A stretch of DNA of 27,329 bases from JBMYQA01 sp049600855 (GCA_049600855.1 JBMYQA010000053.1:1-27329); one strand, 5' to 3'. Shown: positions 15,924 through 24,158, numbered from the stretch's first letter. Notes: generated from the letters alone by a model not told the origin. Numbers and translations are program-made.

Positions 15924-16784
15924 TTATTGCCACTTGGTAATTGATGCGGCAATCTCATCTTTATATACATTGTAGAAGTTGCTTGGATTGGCATCTCCCC
16001 ACTTCTTAGCCGCTTGTGCATATTCTACTGCTTTTTTGGCATCACCTTCTTTTGCATAAAGCTTAGCCATGATCCACTTGTTGTAAAAATGATCACCCAT
16101 TTTTAAAGAAGTTTCAGCAAGTTGGCGTGCTAATTTCATGTCCATATTGTTATCAATGTAATAGTTTGCCGTATTTGCCATGGTATACCAGCTGTAATGA
16201 CGTTTTACACTCGCTTCCATTAATTTAGCGGCATCTGTTTTTACCTCAAACGATACTTTCATTTTCTCCCAGTGTAAAGAAACGGTACCTCCTTTATTTT
16301 CGGTATCAGCCACTACCGTGTAAGCCAAGCGCTCTAAAGAATTTTTTGTTTTTTCTGCTTTTGCATTAAACATGATCATTCCTTCCACTGCTTTTATTTT
16401 TGCTTCATCTTCTCCATAAGCAAACACACTCTTATTGTTCGGGTCTAAATAAACCGTCCAATTTCCATCTTTTTTAGGAGTCATGTACAATGAATATGAT
16501 CCACCTTTTACAGCAGTACCATTTAAGGTTACATCATCTTCAAACGTAATTTTAGTTGCTGAATTAGCACCTGCTCTCCAAACTTTGTCAAAAGGAAGTA
16601 AATCTCCCCAAATTTTACGGCCTTTTACGCCGGGTGCGGAGTACTCAATGTTAACTTTAGTGACACCGATCACTCCTGAAACGGAAGCCTCAGGGCTAGG
16701 TGCGGGAACACGCACTTGTGCATAGGTATTTGCTCCGATTAGTAATGCAATAGCAAGAAGAAGGGTTGTAAGTCCTTTTTTCAT
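15924..16784 (-). CDS. Secreted DUF2911 protein
   Basis: This 286-residue protein has a classical signal peptide (MKKGLTTLLLAIALLIGANT, cleaved near TYAQ). Residues about 28-185 match DUF2911, common in Bacteroidota: SPEASVSGVIGVTKVNIEYS, PGVKGRKIWGDLLPFDKVWR (51-70), AGANSATKITFEDDVTLNG (71-89) and GGSYSLYMTPKKDGNWTVYL (94-113). The remaining C-terminal 90 residues are helical with a TPR-like pattern (WYTMANTANYYIDNNMD, ARQLAETSLKMGDHF, AKKAVEYAQAAKKWG). The family has no established biochemical role. Own promoter and terminator suggest a monocistronic unit. Confidence 0.9.
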   Translation of the reverse strand: MKKGLTTLLLAIALLIGANTYAQVRVPAPSPEASVSGVIGVTKVNIEYSAPGVKGRKIWGDLLPFDKVWRAGANSATKITFEDDVTLNGTAVKGGSYSLYMTPKKDGNWTVYLDPNNKSVFAYGEDEAKIKAVEGMIMFNAKAEKTKNSLERLAYTVVADTENKGGTVSLHWEKMKVSFEVKTDAAKLMEASVKRHYSWYTMANTANYYIDNNMDMKLARQLAETSLKMGDHFYNKWIMAKLYAKEGDAKKAVEYAQAAKKWGDANPSNFYNVYKDEIAASITKWQ

Positions 16785-16859
16785 TGTCGAAATCTTTTAT
16801 TGAAAAATTAGGTAATTGAATGAACTTGAAAAACATCAGCCCATTCATGAACAACACCC

Positions 16860-16867
16860 AAAAGTAG
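16860..16867 (-). promoter_or_regulatory. Candidate -7 element (TACTTTTG) of the DUF2911 gene
   Basis: On the minus strand TACTTTTG matches TAnnTTTG exactly and lies 75 bp before the ATG at 16784. The -33 TTG is not well placed, so the call rests mainly on the -7 match. Confidence 0.4.
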
Positions 16868-17040
16868 ACGGATTTCTCAAAAAGGGCTGTTAAATGTCTG
16901 TTAAACTTCAAACAACCATAAAACACTGACTATCAAGCCATTATAACCAAAACATGAAATAAACGGAAAAATACAATGATATATGGTTAATATACCAGAT
17001 AATTGGAATTGATCCCAACTATGATGAGCGAGGCAGTGTA

Positions 17041-17075
17041 TAAAAAACCAGTGTATAAATGAGTTACACACTGGT
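17041..17075 (-). terminator. Orphan intrinsic terminator
   Basis: ACCAGTGT (17047-17054) and ACACTGGT (17068-17075) form a perfect 8-bp stem with a 13-nt loop; on the minus strand the stem is followed by TTTTTT. CAGTGTATAAA occurs twice in tandem here (17034-17044, 17049-17059). It lies 172 bp beyond the apparent terminator of the RCC1 gene, so it may end a separate short transcript or act as a backup. Confidence 0.65.
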
Positions 17076-17108
17076 CAAAGCAATTTAAAAATGTAGTGGT
17101 TTTATCAT

Positions 17109-17180
17109 TTAGAAGCCATCCATTCTGTAGAGATTATCCCCAAACCTTGTTAATGCTATGTTATTACCATCTATATTCAT
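17109..17180 (-). other. Possible 23-codon small ORF between two terminators
   Basis: On the minus strand ATG at 17180 opens a frame encoding MNIDGNNIALTRFGDNLYR then MDGF and a TAA stop. It lies between the RCC1 terminator and the orphan terminator. The short length makes coding uncertain; the interval could equally be a small RNA. Confidence 0.25.
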
Positions 17181-17246
17181 CAAGATATTTAATATGAAAT
17201 TAATATAATATGTTCAAAATTCCCGTTTGATGTAATAAAGAAGGTA

Positions 17247-17280
17247 AAAAGGTAGTTCAAGAATCATTAGACTACCTTTT
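17247..17280 (-). terminator. Terminator of the RCC1-repeat gene
   Basis: AAAAGGTAGT (17247-17256) and ACTACCTTTT (17271-17280) form a perfect 10-bp stem with a 14-nt loop, 28 bp after the stop codon. The T-run is mostly inside the stem, so efficiency may be moderate. Confidence 0.6.
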
Positions 17281-17308
17281 GAAATGCTCCTGCTTTTATG
17301 GAAGCCCG

Positions 17309-20300
17309 TTATTCCTTCACAAATACCTTGGTCACAACGCCCTGCGGGGTTTGAATTCGAAGTAGATAAGCTCCTGTTGCCCAACTACTCACATTTAACA
17401 GATATTGGTTATCATGAATGATTTTGGTTTCCATCACTTTTCCTAGTAGATCAGTAACTTGAATCACTTTCTCACCCGATTTTGCCCAAGGAAGCTCGAT
17501 TTGCAAATGGCTTTTCGCTGGGTTAGGGGCAATCACCGTCAAAGCAGCTAATTTTTCATGGACGATTGACGTAACCACTTCTTGTTGATTCGCTCCATTT
17601 GGATTACCTGCCCTATCGGTCACTGCTCCTGCTTTCAGGTTAACGCTCGAGACTCCAGCAATGAGTTCAAACGTTAACTGATACTGATTGCCTTCCTGCT
17701 GTACATCCACCAAAGCCGTACCTGTTACTTCAAAGTCATCTATGGTTAATTCACCGATGACCGCTTCATTAAATGATACTCCAACTGGAGCCGTTGGATC
17801 TGAAGGGATGTCCCATTGGGCTACAGGAGGTGTAATGTCATAAATTACCTCAATTGTAGCAGCACTGGTTGGATTTCCCGCCATATCTAATACATCAGTT
17901 TCAGCAATGCTGATGGTAACTTCGCCTTCTGCGATCGGTGATACTAACACCGTATACGTATCTTGACTTCCTTGAAAATCGGAAATGCTTGCATTCGTTA
18001 CGGCAATATCCTGCATTGAAAAACGGACCGCCTCTGTGAATTGAAACGTAACGGTAAATGGTTCATTACTAAAGCCCACATCTGAACTCAAGGTAGCCGT
18101 AGCTCCTGTTTGATCAAAAGTGGTAAAAATGCTATTTGATGCTAAATTCCTATTCCCAGCTTCATCAGTAAAAACTCCTTCTGCTATTCCTAAGACCACA
18201 ATTCCTTCTGCTATTGGACTTACTAATACCGAATAATCCGTACCACTGCCTTGAAGGTCTGAAAGGGTCGCATTGGTGACAGCGATGGCATCCAATGTCA
18301 AATCAATGGCTTCATTAATATGAATTTGAGCCCTAAACGGAGCATTTACATAAGCATCTACGTCCTCAATGCTGGGTATGGGCAAGGTTAAGTCTTCTCC
18401 AAACTCGTAACCTGATGTGACAATGGTGGTATCGTAATAATTAATCCAAGCATCATTTGTTCGGATGGGCAGGTTAAAATCAAAATAAATATCGGCAAAA
18501 TTATGAACGATTGTTCCATTGGGTAAGTCCGCTAAGGGTGAAATTGAAAACTTAATAAACCCATGGCTATTCGGCTCATCCGTGAGGCTATCGACTAAGT
18601 CAATGTCATTGAAGGTCCAAGTGAGTACGGGTTGCCCTTGCCCTGAGATTGCTAACTCGTAATCGTGACTCACACTTCCCATTTGTAAAGTAGACACATC
18701 TAATGCAGCAGATAGTGTATCTATAATCACCACGGTGTAGGCCGTATCTGTCCCCGTATTCTGAAATCGTATGCGATATTCTAAAGGAGCATTAGGTTCT
18801 ACATAACGATTTTCCGTAATGCCTGATGGCGTAGCTAGCTTATCATTGGGATCATAGGAGTCAATTATTGGAAGGCAATCAATATCAATTTCAAGATCAG
18901 CATCATCTTGTAAAAAATAAGCTGCTGTAGAGAAATGAGATGATGCATTAGTGGCACACCCAATGATCGTTGCTTGTGGCCTTGAGTTTCCTGGATGTCC
19001 TGCCAACTGATCTGCTTCTAATCGAAGATTGGTGGCAAATGGTGAATATTGAATTACAAGGCTATCTCCACTCGCTAACTGAAAACTATCTGAACTCGCC
19101 AAGTTGATCCCCTCATAGATTCGGTATATGCTAGCAGCATCCATATCACCTTCTCCTACATTTCTAATGATAAAATAAGGTCCTTGTAGCGTATCCATAC
19201 AATATCCTTCTATGGCAATACTCGAACTATCCCAAGCTGAAGAGGTAGCAGTAATGTTTGCTAAACATGCATTTGATGGTGTAATCCAAACTTTTGTACA
19301 CTGATCAAGCCCAAAGATACCCATCTCACATCGAACACTATCAATGACTGAAATTGTTCCAAATGCTCCAGACGCTAATTCTCCTACATTAAATTCGTAA
19401 ATCCCCTCATCTGTTACCGTTGCCGAAACCGTTGAACCTATAAAATCTACATATTCAGGTAATTCTAAATGAATTTTAGCATTGGGGACTGATGCAAAAC
19501 CCTCATTTTTATAAGTAATGATGGTTTGATTTTCAAAACAGCGCCTTCTTCGATTTGAAGCTACTTTAACCGATAATATTGGACACTCAGTAACATTAAT
19601 GGCAAAGTCTAACTGATCTATCGTTTCCCGCACACTATCAAGACTTACTTGATGTGTAATTTCGCAGCTTTGTTCAAACAAAAGTCCACGTACCTCAGGC
19701 ACAATTAATTCAAGCGTATAATCTCCTGAAGGAACTAAAAAGGAATAATTTCCGGCTTCATCTGTATTGGTGAAATAATTACTTGGCGAAGCTTTGATAA
19801 TAAAATCGCTCAAGGGTGAATTTACCGCATCATCAAACTGGCAATTCTGATTTAAATCCCTATATACCCTTCCAGAAATGCGATTAGCGTTCGGCCAATG
19901 TTCGATTTGAAATCGGTTTGATCGCACATTAGAAAGGCCAGTTTGATCTACTGTAACGCTATCCTTGAGGTAAACACTTAAAGTTGTTGGATCAAAATTA
20001 TTATGATTTGGTATTAAAACAGCTTGATATATGACTTGATCTGTACTTTCCAAATTGGTAATCTGGCAATTTTCCGTCACAAAATCTGAAACCTGTATGG
20101 AAGAAACGGTATCACTAAACTCAATGGTGATCGGAATTGCTTCCTTATTAGTTGGCAAAGGGCATGAACTCGTGATGACAGGCACTAAGCCTCCCCATGC
20201 GAATGCGACATGAACTCCACCAGCCGCTATCCCCTTCATGGGAGCTAAATCACTAGGAATTGCTCCACCTCCAAAAAAAGTTTCGATTGTGCCATCTGCT

Positions 20301-21913
20301 TTAAGTGCTAAAGAGCGGTGATCACTTGCAGTGATTTGAACCACATTTGTCAAGTCATTCGGTGCAGCTACTTGCCCATTTGTTTCCCACGAAAGCACGG
20401 TTCCATCTTCTTTTAAAACAGAAATATGGGACCTTCCTGCAACTACGGTTTTTACTTGATTTAAACCTAGAGGGATATGATTTGCTGGGGAGCTCGCTCC
20501 TCCTCCCCACCCTCGTACTGTGCCATCTTCTAAAACCACTACAGTAAAGATTCTTCCTGCACCTATGGCTTTGACAGCAGGTAAATCATTTGGAACATCT
20601 GATTGCCCATGTTCTCCCCCCCAAGCGACTACGGTTCCATCACTTTTCAAAGCAACTGAATGTACCGCGCCAGCCGCTACAGCAACGACATCAGACAAAC
20701 CAAAAGGTACCTCTACTTGTTGTTTGTCATTAATTCCCCACGCTTCTACCCTGCCATTTTCCAAAAGTGCTACAGTATGCCTGTAACCAGCTACCACGGC
20801 TTGTACAGCAGGAAGGTTATCTGGAATAGGAGAGATGCGCCGTCCCCATGTGACTAAGGTTCTATCTTTCTTCAATAGCACAACATGTTCACTACCAACA
20901 GCAATTGACTTTACAATTTTAATGCCTTGTGGCACTACTGTTTCACCATAGTTATTTAATCCCCACGAAACTATTGTGCCATCTTCTAAAAGAGCGGTAG
21001 TATGTTCGATTCCAGCATCTATTGCCTTTACTTGAGATAACCCTGCTGGCTGAGGCACTAAAGCTTGATTACCATGAGAACCCCATGAAACCACTGTACT
21101 ATCTGATTTTAAAGCAACAGAATGCCAAAAGCCTGCAGAAATTGCCACCACATCAGTTAAACCAGCGGGCACATTGATTTGTCCTCGATTAGTATGCACA
21201 TCATTAGCTCCCCAAGCCACCACTGTACCATCCGACTTTAACGCCAAAGTATGATACCCTGCTGCTTTAATGTCGATTACATCCGTTAATCCTGCTGGGA
21301 TATTTAGTTGCCCACGACGATTGCTCCCCCAAGCTACTACTGTACCATCCGCTTTTAAAGCAACCGAATGAGAATTTCCTGCAGCGACTGCCACTACTCC
21401 TGTTAAACCAGCAGGAGGCTCAGTTTCCCCAAAATGATTGCGTCCCCAAGCAAATACTGTACTATCAGCTTTAGCTACTACAAGGTGTTCACTTCCCGCT
21501 GCGATTGCAACTACTTCTGTTAAAGTGCTAGCAATAATATGTTGATTAAACACATCAGCCCCCCAAGCCAAAACGGTACTATCAGCTTTTAACCCAATCA
21601 TAATATGTAAACCAACATCAAAGGAAATCACCTCCTTGAGTTCTTCTTCTGAGGGACCAAAATCAAAATAACTCTCAGGTGCTCCCCACAATACAAAGGT
21701 TCCATCAGCCTTTTGTCCCATATTCACATTACCTCCAGCACCGATTGCATCAAACTTATTATCGTGTGTTAAATAATTTGAATTCAAAATCGAGTGAGAA
21801 CCACTCAAAGCCCATCCTTGCCATTGGTCTTGCCCTTTGAGTTGGTAAGCCATACCAATCATAAGACAAAAACTGATGAGTTGTAAAAAAGACAATCCAA
21901 ATCGAGTTTTCAT
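17309..21913 (-). CDS. Giant T9SS-exported protein with 14 RCC1-like repeats and Ig-like domains
   Basis: This 1,534-residue protein has an N-terminal signal peptide (about 1-28). Residues about 53-575 hold some 14 copies of an RCC1-like unit of 35-50 residues (for example VVAVAAGNSHSVALKADG then TVVAWGSN at 173-198), enough for two seven-bladed propellers. An Ig-like segment (578-675), a carboxypeptidase-regulatory-like module (678-745, GRVYRDLNQNCQFDD), a repeated-motif region, and a DUF7619-like domain (about 1018-1158, SYDPNDKLATPSG) follow. Three Ig-like domains occupy 1174-1448; two share VTNAxxSDxQGS and VLVSPIAEG. The end (about 1458-1534) is a type IX sorting domain: APNPAKSHLQIELP, DLLGKVMETK, WATGAYLLRIQT. 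It should cross the outer membrane and be released or anchored. Role unknown; adhesion or polymer binding is plausible. Its leader carries unusual RNA signals. Confidence 0.93.
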   Translation of the reverse strand: MKTRFGLSFLQLISFCLMIGMAYQLKGQDQWQGWALSGSHSILNSNYLTHDNKFDAIGAGGNVNMGQKADGTFVLWGAPESYFDFGPSEEELKEVISFDVGLHIMIGLKADSTVLAWGADVFNQHIIASTLTEVVAIAAGSEHLVVAKADSTVFAWGRNHFGETEPPAGLTGVVAVAAGNSHSVALKADGTVVAWGSNRRGQLNIPAGLTDVIDIKAAGYHTLALKSDGTVVAWGANDVHTNRGQINVPAGLTDVVAISAGFWHSVALKSDSTVVSWGSHGNQALVPQPAGLSQVKAIDAGIEHTTALLEDGTIVSWGLNNYGETVVPQGIKIVKSIAVGSEHVVLLKKDRTLVTWGRRISPIPDNLPAVQAVVAGYRHTVALLENGRVEAWGINDKQQVEVPFGLSDVVAVAAGAVHSVALKSDGTVVAWGGEHGQSDVPNDLPAVKAIGAGRIFTVVVLEDGTVRGWGGGASSPANHIPLGLNQVKTVVAGRSHISVLKEDGTVLSWETNGQVAAPNDLTNVVQITASDHRSLALKADGTIETFFGGGAIPSDLAPMKGIAAGGVHVAFAWGGLVPVITSSCPLPTNKEAIPITIEFSDTVSSIQVSDFVTENCQITNLESTDQVIYQAVLIPNHNNFDPTTLSVYLKDSVTVDQTGLSNVRSNRFQIEHWPNANRISGRVYRDLNQNCQFDDAVNSPLSDFIIKASPSNYFTNTDEAGNYSFLVPSGDYTLELIVPEVRGLLFEQSCEITHQVSLDSVRETIDQLDFAINVTECPILSVKVASNRRRRCFENQTIITYKNEGFASVPNAKIHLELPEYVDFIGSTVSATVTDEGIYEFNVGELASGAFGTISVIDSVRCEMGIFGLDQCTKVWITPSNACLANITATSSAWDSSSIAIEGYCMDTLQGPYFIIRNVGEGDMDAASIYRIYEGINLASSDSFQLASGDSLVIQYSPFATNLRLEADQLAGHPGNSRPQATIIGCATNASSHFSTAAYFLQDDADLEIDIDCLPIIDSYDPNDKLATPSGITENRYVEPNAPLEYRIRFQNTGTDTAYTVVIIDTLSAALDVSTLQMGSVSHDYELAISGQGQPVLTWTFNDIDLVDSLTDEPNSHGFIKFSISPLADLPNGTIVHNFADIYFDFNLPIRTNDAWINYYDTTIVTSGYEFGEDLTLPIPSIEDVDAYVNAPFRAQIHINEAIDLTLDAIAVTNATLSDLQGSGTDYSVLVSPIAEGIVVLGIAEGVFTDEAGNRNLASNSIFTTFDQTGATATLSSDVGFSNEPFTVTFQFTEAVRFSMQDIAVTNASISDFQGSQDTYTVLVSPIAEGEVTISIAETDVLDMAGNPTSAATIEVIYDITPPVAQWDIPSDPTAPVGVSFNEAVIGELTIDDFEVTGTALVDVQQEGNQYQLTFELIAGVSSVNLKAGAVTDRAGNPNGANQQEVVTSIVHEKLAALTVIAPNPAKSHLQIELPWAKSGEKVIQVTDLLGKVMETKIIHDNQYLLNVSSWATGAYLLRIQTPQGVVTKVFVKE

Positions 21914-22124
21914 ATTTCAGTTCATAATTGTGAAAAGATTTATTATTTGCACCATAAAGATGTCATTTCCTCAAAAAAGGTGACTCGATCCAGGCACTTT
22001 ATTGAATTAAACACCTAGATACCCCTTTGACGTACTGAAATATGAAATAAGCACAAAAAAATAGGGGCAGTTAAAAAACTACCCCTATTCATTCAACTAG
22101 AGAAGTTGTTTATTAGACAACTTC
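21908..22124 (-). promoter_or_regulatory. Structured 5' leader of the RCC1 gene (candidate cis-regulatory RNA)
   Basis: In transcript order: an 8-bp hairpin GAAGTTGT/ACAACTTC (22124-22102), a terminator-like hairpin (22089-22060) with a T-run, then TTTCATATTTCAG (22047-22035), which is perfectly complementary over 13 nt to CTGAAATATGAAA (21920-21908), the segment containing the start codon at 21913. Pairing of these two would hide the start. CAACT/AGTTG near the first hairpin allows alternative pairing. Sequence complementarity is seen; regulation is inferred. The remaining upstream gap (22125-22284) holds only the plus-strand motif at 22169-22207. Confidence 0.45.
22055..22089 (-). terminator. 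Intrinsic terminator-like hairpin in the RCC1 leader
   Basis: AATAGGGG pairs with CCCCTATT and AGTT with AACT across one C/A mismatch (22060-22089), loop of four, followed on the minus strand by seven T (22061-22055, two of them in the stem). No minus-strand gene lies just upstream, so it must belong to the RCC1 leader or to a small RNA. It ends 142 bp before the RCC1 start. Confidence 0.65.
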
Positions 22125-22168
22125 GGAATAATGTTTTCGCTATGGTTAAGTAAACACGTTTTGAAATC

Positions 22169-22207
22169 TTTTTTCAAAAAAGTCATTGGAAACTGTTTAC
22201 CTTTTTG
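22169..22207 (+). promoter_or_regulatory. Candidate promoter/operator of the lipocalin-like gene (shared two-part motif)
   Basis: TTTTTTCAAAAA (22169-22180) is followed after 12 nt by CTGTTTACCTTTTTG (22193-22207), which ends 77 bp before the ATG at 22285. Both blocks recur upstream of the Rhs gene with a 13-nt spacer. Common regulation is inferred from this match. Confidence 0.4.
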
Positions 22208-22284
22208 ATTTTTAATCATTATGACTGTAGGCCACAAATAAGGTTTACAACTTATCATTATTTAATAATTCCACTTTTATTATC

Positions 22285-22818
22285 ATGAAAATTCAACAAA
22301 CACTCTTTTTACTGTGCTTATTTTCGTTATTTACCCTTTCCTCTTGCTTTAATAATGACGACGAAGATAAGATTACTCCAGATAAAGCTACTCTTCTTGG
22401 CAAATGGCTGATGACCGATATTACTTACTCAGGAACCTCCACTACCGCCATTCCTGGTTTTGATCCGATTACCGCTGATTTTACTGGGGTTGGTAGTGAT
22501 AGCGATTACACCATTGAATTAACTGAGCGTGATTTTACAGCTTCTGGAGGCTATACAGCCACGCTCACTACAACAAGCTTGGGACAAACTTTCACTCAAA
22601 CGATTGTGGGTACTAATTATGCCTCTTCTGGACCTTGGACTTTAAATGGGGATCAGCTCACCATCTCTCCTCAAGGCGAAGCCCCTGTAACGATGACTGT
22701 TAAAAATCTTTCTGAGAACTCATTTGATATGTCATTTGATCTTCAAATTGTAAAGGATGAATTTGGCGGTACGGTTACTCAATCTGTACAAGGTAGCATG
22801 TCATTTGTAAAGCAATAG
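22285..22818 (+). CDS. Lipocalin-like lipoprotein (177 residues)
   Basis: The N terminus MKIQQTLFLLCLFSLFTLSS precedes Cys21, a type II signal peptide with lipobox LSSC. After FNNDDEDK the mature domain begins KATLLGKWLMTDITYSGT, the GxW start of a lipocalin-like barrel common in Bacteroidota, with later strands YTIELTERDFTASGG, GPWTLNGDQLTISPQGE, PVTMTVKNLSENSFDMSFD. Such proteins are periplasmic or surface lipoproteins of unknown ligand. Length fits a single domain. It has its own terminator and diverges from the RCC1 gene; its upstream motif matches that of the Rhs gene. Confidence 0.85.
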   Translation: MKIQQTLFLLCLFSLFTLSSCFNNDDEDKITPDKATLLGKWLMTDITYSGTSTTAIPGFDPITADFTGVGSDSDYTIELTERDFTASGGYTATLTTTSLGQTFTQTIVGTNYASSGPWTLNGDQLTISPQGEAPVTMTVKNLSENSFDMSFDLQIVKDEFGGTVTQSVQGSMSFVKQ

Positions 22819-22852
22819 GAATCATAGCCTCACTAAAGGCTACAAGTTAGGG

Positions 22853-22887
22853 GGAAAGTCTCTGGGTAGGGACTTTCCTCTTTTTTT
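22853..22887 (+). terminator. Intrinsic terminator of the lipocalin-like gene
   Basis: GGAAAGTC (22853-22860) and GACTTTCC (22871-22878) form a perfect 8-bp stem with a 10-nt loop, followed by TCTTTTTTT. A smaller hairpin, TAGCCT/AGGCTA, precedes it at 22825-22842. Confidence 0.85.
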
Positions 22888-22902
22888 GATCTATGCCCGC
22901 CA

Positions 22903-22932
22903 TTGCGTTTCAATGCCTCCCTCCGTATCTTG
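22903..22932 (+). promoter_or_regulatory. Candidate menB promoter (TTG-N20-TATCTTG)
   Basis: TTG (22903-22905) and TATCTTG (22926-22932) are separated by 20 bp, close to the Bacteroidota -33/-7 arrangement although the -7 part lacks one T of TAnnTTTG. It sits 41 bp before the ATG at 22974. Confidence 0.45.
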
Positions 22933-22973
22933 CGACTCACTAAATCGATCATTTTCATTCAAAATTTATGTAT

Positions 22974-23816
22974 ATGAGTAAAGCAAATTGGGTAACCGTT
23001 AAAGAATTTGAAGATATTACTTATAAAAAATCAGGTAGAGTAGCTCGAATTGCATTTAATCGTCCTGATGTGCGTAATGCCTTTCGCCCTAAAACCGTAG
23101 GCGAACTTTACCAAGCCGTTTGGGATGCGAAAGAAGATACCAATATCGGTGTGGTATTATTATCGGGCGAAGGCCCTTCTCCTAAAGATGGGGTTTATGC
23201 TTTTTGCAGTGGTGGCGATCAGCGTGCCCGCGGGCATCAAGGCTATGTGGATGATGACGGGATGCCTCGTTTAAATATCTTAGAAGTACAGCGATTAATT
23301 CGCTTTATGCCTAAAGCAGTCATTGCCGTTGTTCCTGGTTGGGCAGTGGGTGGTGGTCATAGCTTACATGTAGTTTGCGACATGACCTTGGCGAGTAAAG
23401 AACACGCCATTTTCAAGCAAACAGATGCGGACGTTACGAGCTTTGATGGTGGCTATGGTTCTGCTTATTTGGCGAAAATGGTCGGTCAAAAGAAAGCTCG
23501 TGAAATCTTCTTTTTAGGTAGAAACTATTCCGCTCAAGAGGCTTATGAAATGGGAATGGTCAATGCGGTAATTCCTCACGATGAGTTGGAAGATACTGCT
23601 TATCAGTGGGCTCAGGAAATTCTAGCGAAATCTCCCACTTCTATTAAAATGCTCAAGTTTGCTTTTAACCTAACGGATGATGGTATGGTTGGTCAACAAG
23701 TATTTGCGGGCGAGGCTACTCGTTTGGCTTATATGACTGAAGAAGCAAAAGAAGGTAGAAATGCCTTTTTGGAAAAAAGAAGGCCTGATTTTTCAGATAT
23801 TCCTTATTTGCCTTAA
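22974..23816 (+). CDS. menB: 1,4-dihydroxy-2-naphthoyl-CoA synthase (MenB)
   Basis: MenB closes the ring of o-succinylbenzoyl-CoA to make 1,4-dihydroxy-2-naphthoyl-CoA in menaquinone synthesis; it is a cytoplasmic crotonase-fold enzyme. The start at 22974 (MSKANWVTVKEFEDITYKK) is preferred over the ATG two codons earlier because it fits the family N terminus; the product is then 280 residues. Landmarks are FNRPDVRNAFRPKTVGEL, the CoA/oxyanion segment AFCSGGDQRARGHQG (77-91), AVVPGWAVGGGHSLHVVCD (118-136) and IFKQTDADVTSFDGGYGSAY (146-165). The Asp after QT occupies the place of the Gly found in bicarbonate-dependent enzymes such as that of E. coli, which marks the Asp-containing, bicarbonate-independent class. 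The C-terminal YMTEEAKEGRNAFLEKRRPD is also typical. No other men gene is in the window. Confidence 0.97.
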   Translation: MSKANWVTVKEFEDITYKKSGRVARIAFNRPDVRNAFRPKTVGELYQAVWDAKEDTNIGVVLLSGEGPSPKDGVYAFCSGGDQRARGHQGYVDDDGMPRLNILEVQRLIRFMPKAVIAVVPGWAVGGGHSLHVVCDMTLASKEHAIFKQTDADVTSFDGGYGSAYLAKMVGQKKAREIFFLGRNYSAQEAYEMGMVNAVIPHDELEDTAYQWAQEILAKSPTSIKMLKFAFNLTDDGMVGQQVFAGEATRLAYMTEEAKEGRNAFLEKRRPDFSDIPYLP

Positions 23817-23843
23817 ACTTATAGGAGTAGATAGCTTTTTATT

Positions 23844-23865
23844 AGGCAGACACGTTGGTCTGCCT
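23844..23865. terminator. Hairpin after menB
   Basis: AGGCAGAC (23844-23851) and GTCTGCCT (23858-23865) form a perfect 8-bp stem with a 6-nt loop, 27 bp after the menB stop. The following sequence is T-rich but lacks a continuous T-run, so it is a probable menB terminator of uncertain strength. Confidence 0.5.
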
Positions 23866-23918
23866 CAGTTAATATTATTAAGGAGAACTCAAAAATTAAA
23901 CGTCAATCACCCGTAAAT

Positions 23919-23954
23919 GTAAAAAGGAGTTACGATTTTCATTCGTAACTCCTT
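23919..23954 (-). terminator. Intrinsic terminator of the tRNA-Thr gene
   Basis: AAGGAGTTACGA (23924-23935) and TCGTAACTCCTT (23943-23954) form a perfect 12-bp stem with a 7-nt loop, followed on the minus strand by T residues (23925-23921). It begins 7 bp after the tRNA 3' end. Confidence 0.8.
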
Positions 23955-23961
23955 CATTTTG

Positions 23962-24034
23962 AGCCCCCTACCGGGATCGAACCAGTGACCTACTGATTAC
24001 AAATCAGTTGCTCTACCAGCTGAGCTAAGGAGGC
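23962..24034 (-). tRNA. tRNA-Thr (anticodon UGU)
   Basis: The minus strand folds into a 73-nt cloverleaf: acceptor stem GCCTCCT/AGGGGGC (one T-G pair), D arm GCTC...GAGC with AGCTGGTAGA loop, anticodon stem ACTGA/TCAGT with loop TTTGTAA (anticodon TGT, reading ACA), and T arm ACTGG-TTCGATC-CCGGT. Discriminator is U at 23962. CCA is not encoded. It is a single tRNA unit followed by its own terminator. Confidence 0.97.
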
Positions 24035-24105
24035 TTCCCTCTTGTTGGGATTGCAAAAGTAATGGTCATTTTTTATTGTGCAACTATTTGTATGTGTTTT
24101 TTTGT

Positions 24106-24137
24106 AAAAAAAACTCCTACGTCAAGTGGAGTTTTTT
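24106..24137 (-). terminator. Intrinsic terminator of the ArsM-type gene
   Basis: AAAAAACTCC (24108-24117) and GGAGTTTTTT (24128-24137) form a 10-bp stem with a 10-nt loop; on the minus strand eight T in a row follow the GGAG arm. It starts 21 bp after the methyltransferase stop. Confidence 0.75.
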
Positions 24138-24158
24138 CTAATTAACTTGTTCTACTAT

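Larger units (their letters stand above)
16785..17308. other. 524-bp intergenic region with two minus-strand terminators and a -7 element
   Basis: The right part holds the terminator of the RCC1 gene (17247-17280). Next come about 170 bp with a 23-codon frame (17109-17180), then a second minus-strand terminator (17041-17075), and finally the candidate DUF2911 promoter (16860-16867). No longer gene is seen. The second terminator has no recognised gene in front of it other than the tiny frame. Confidence 0.6.

Noticed and set aside
16483..16725. Plus-strand frame inside the DUF2911 gene
   Set aside because: It is a mirror of the well-supported DUF2911 coding sequence.
17034..17059. Tandem CAGTGTATAAA as a possible CRISPR-like or iteron repeat
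   Set aside because: Only two copies, overlapping a terminator stem; no further units or spacers.
20347..20857. Three plus-strand frames inside the RCC1 repeat region
   Set aside because: They arise from the repeated antisense sequence; no start signals or recognisable motifs.
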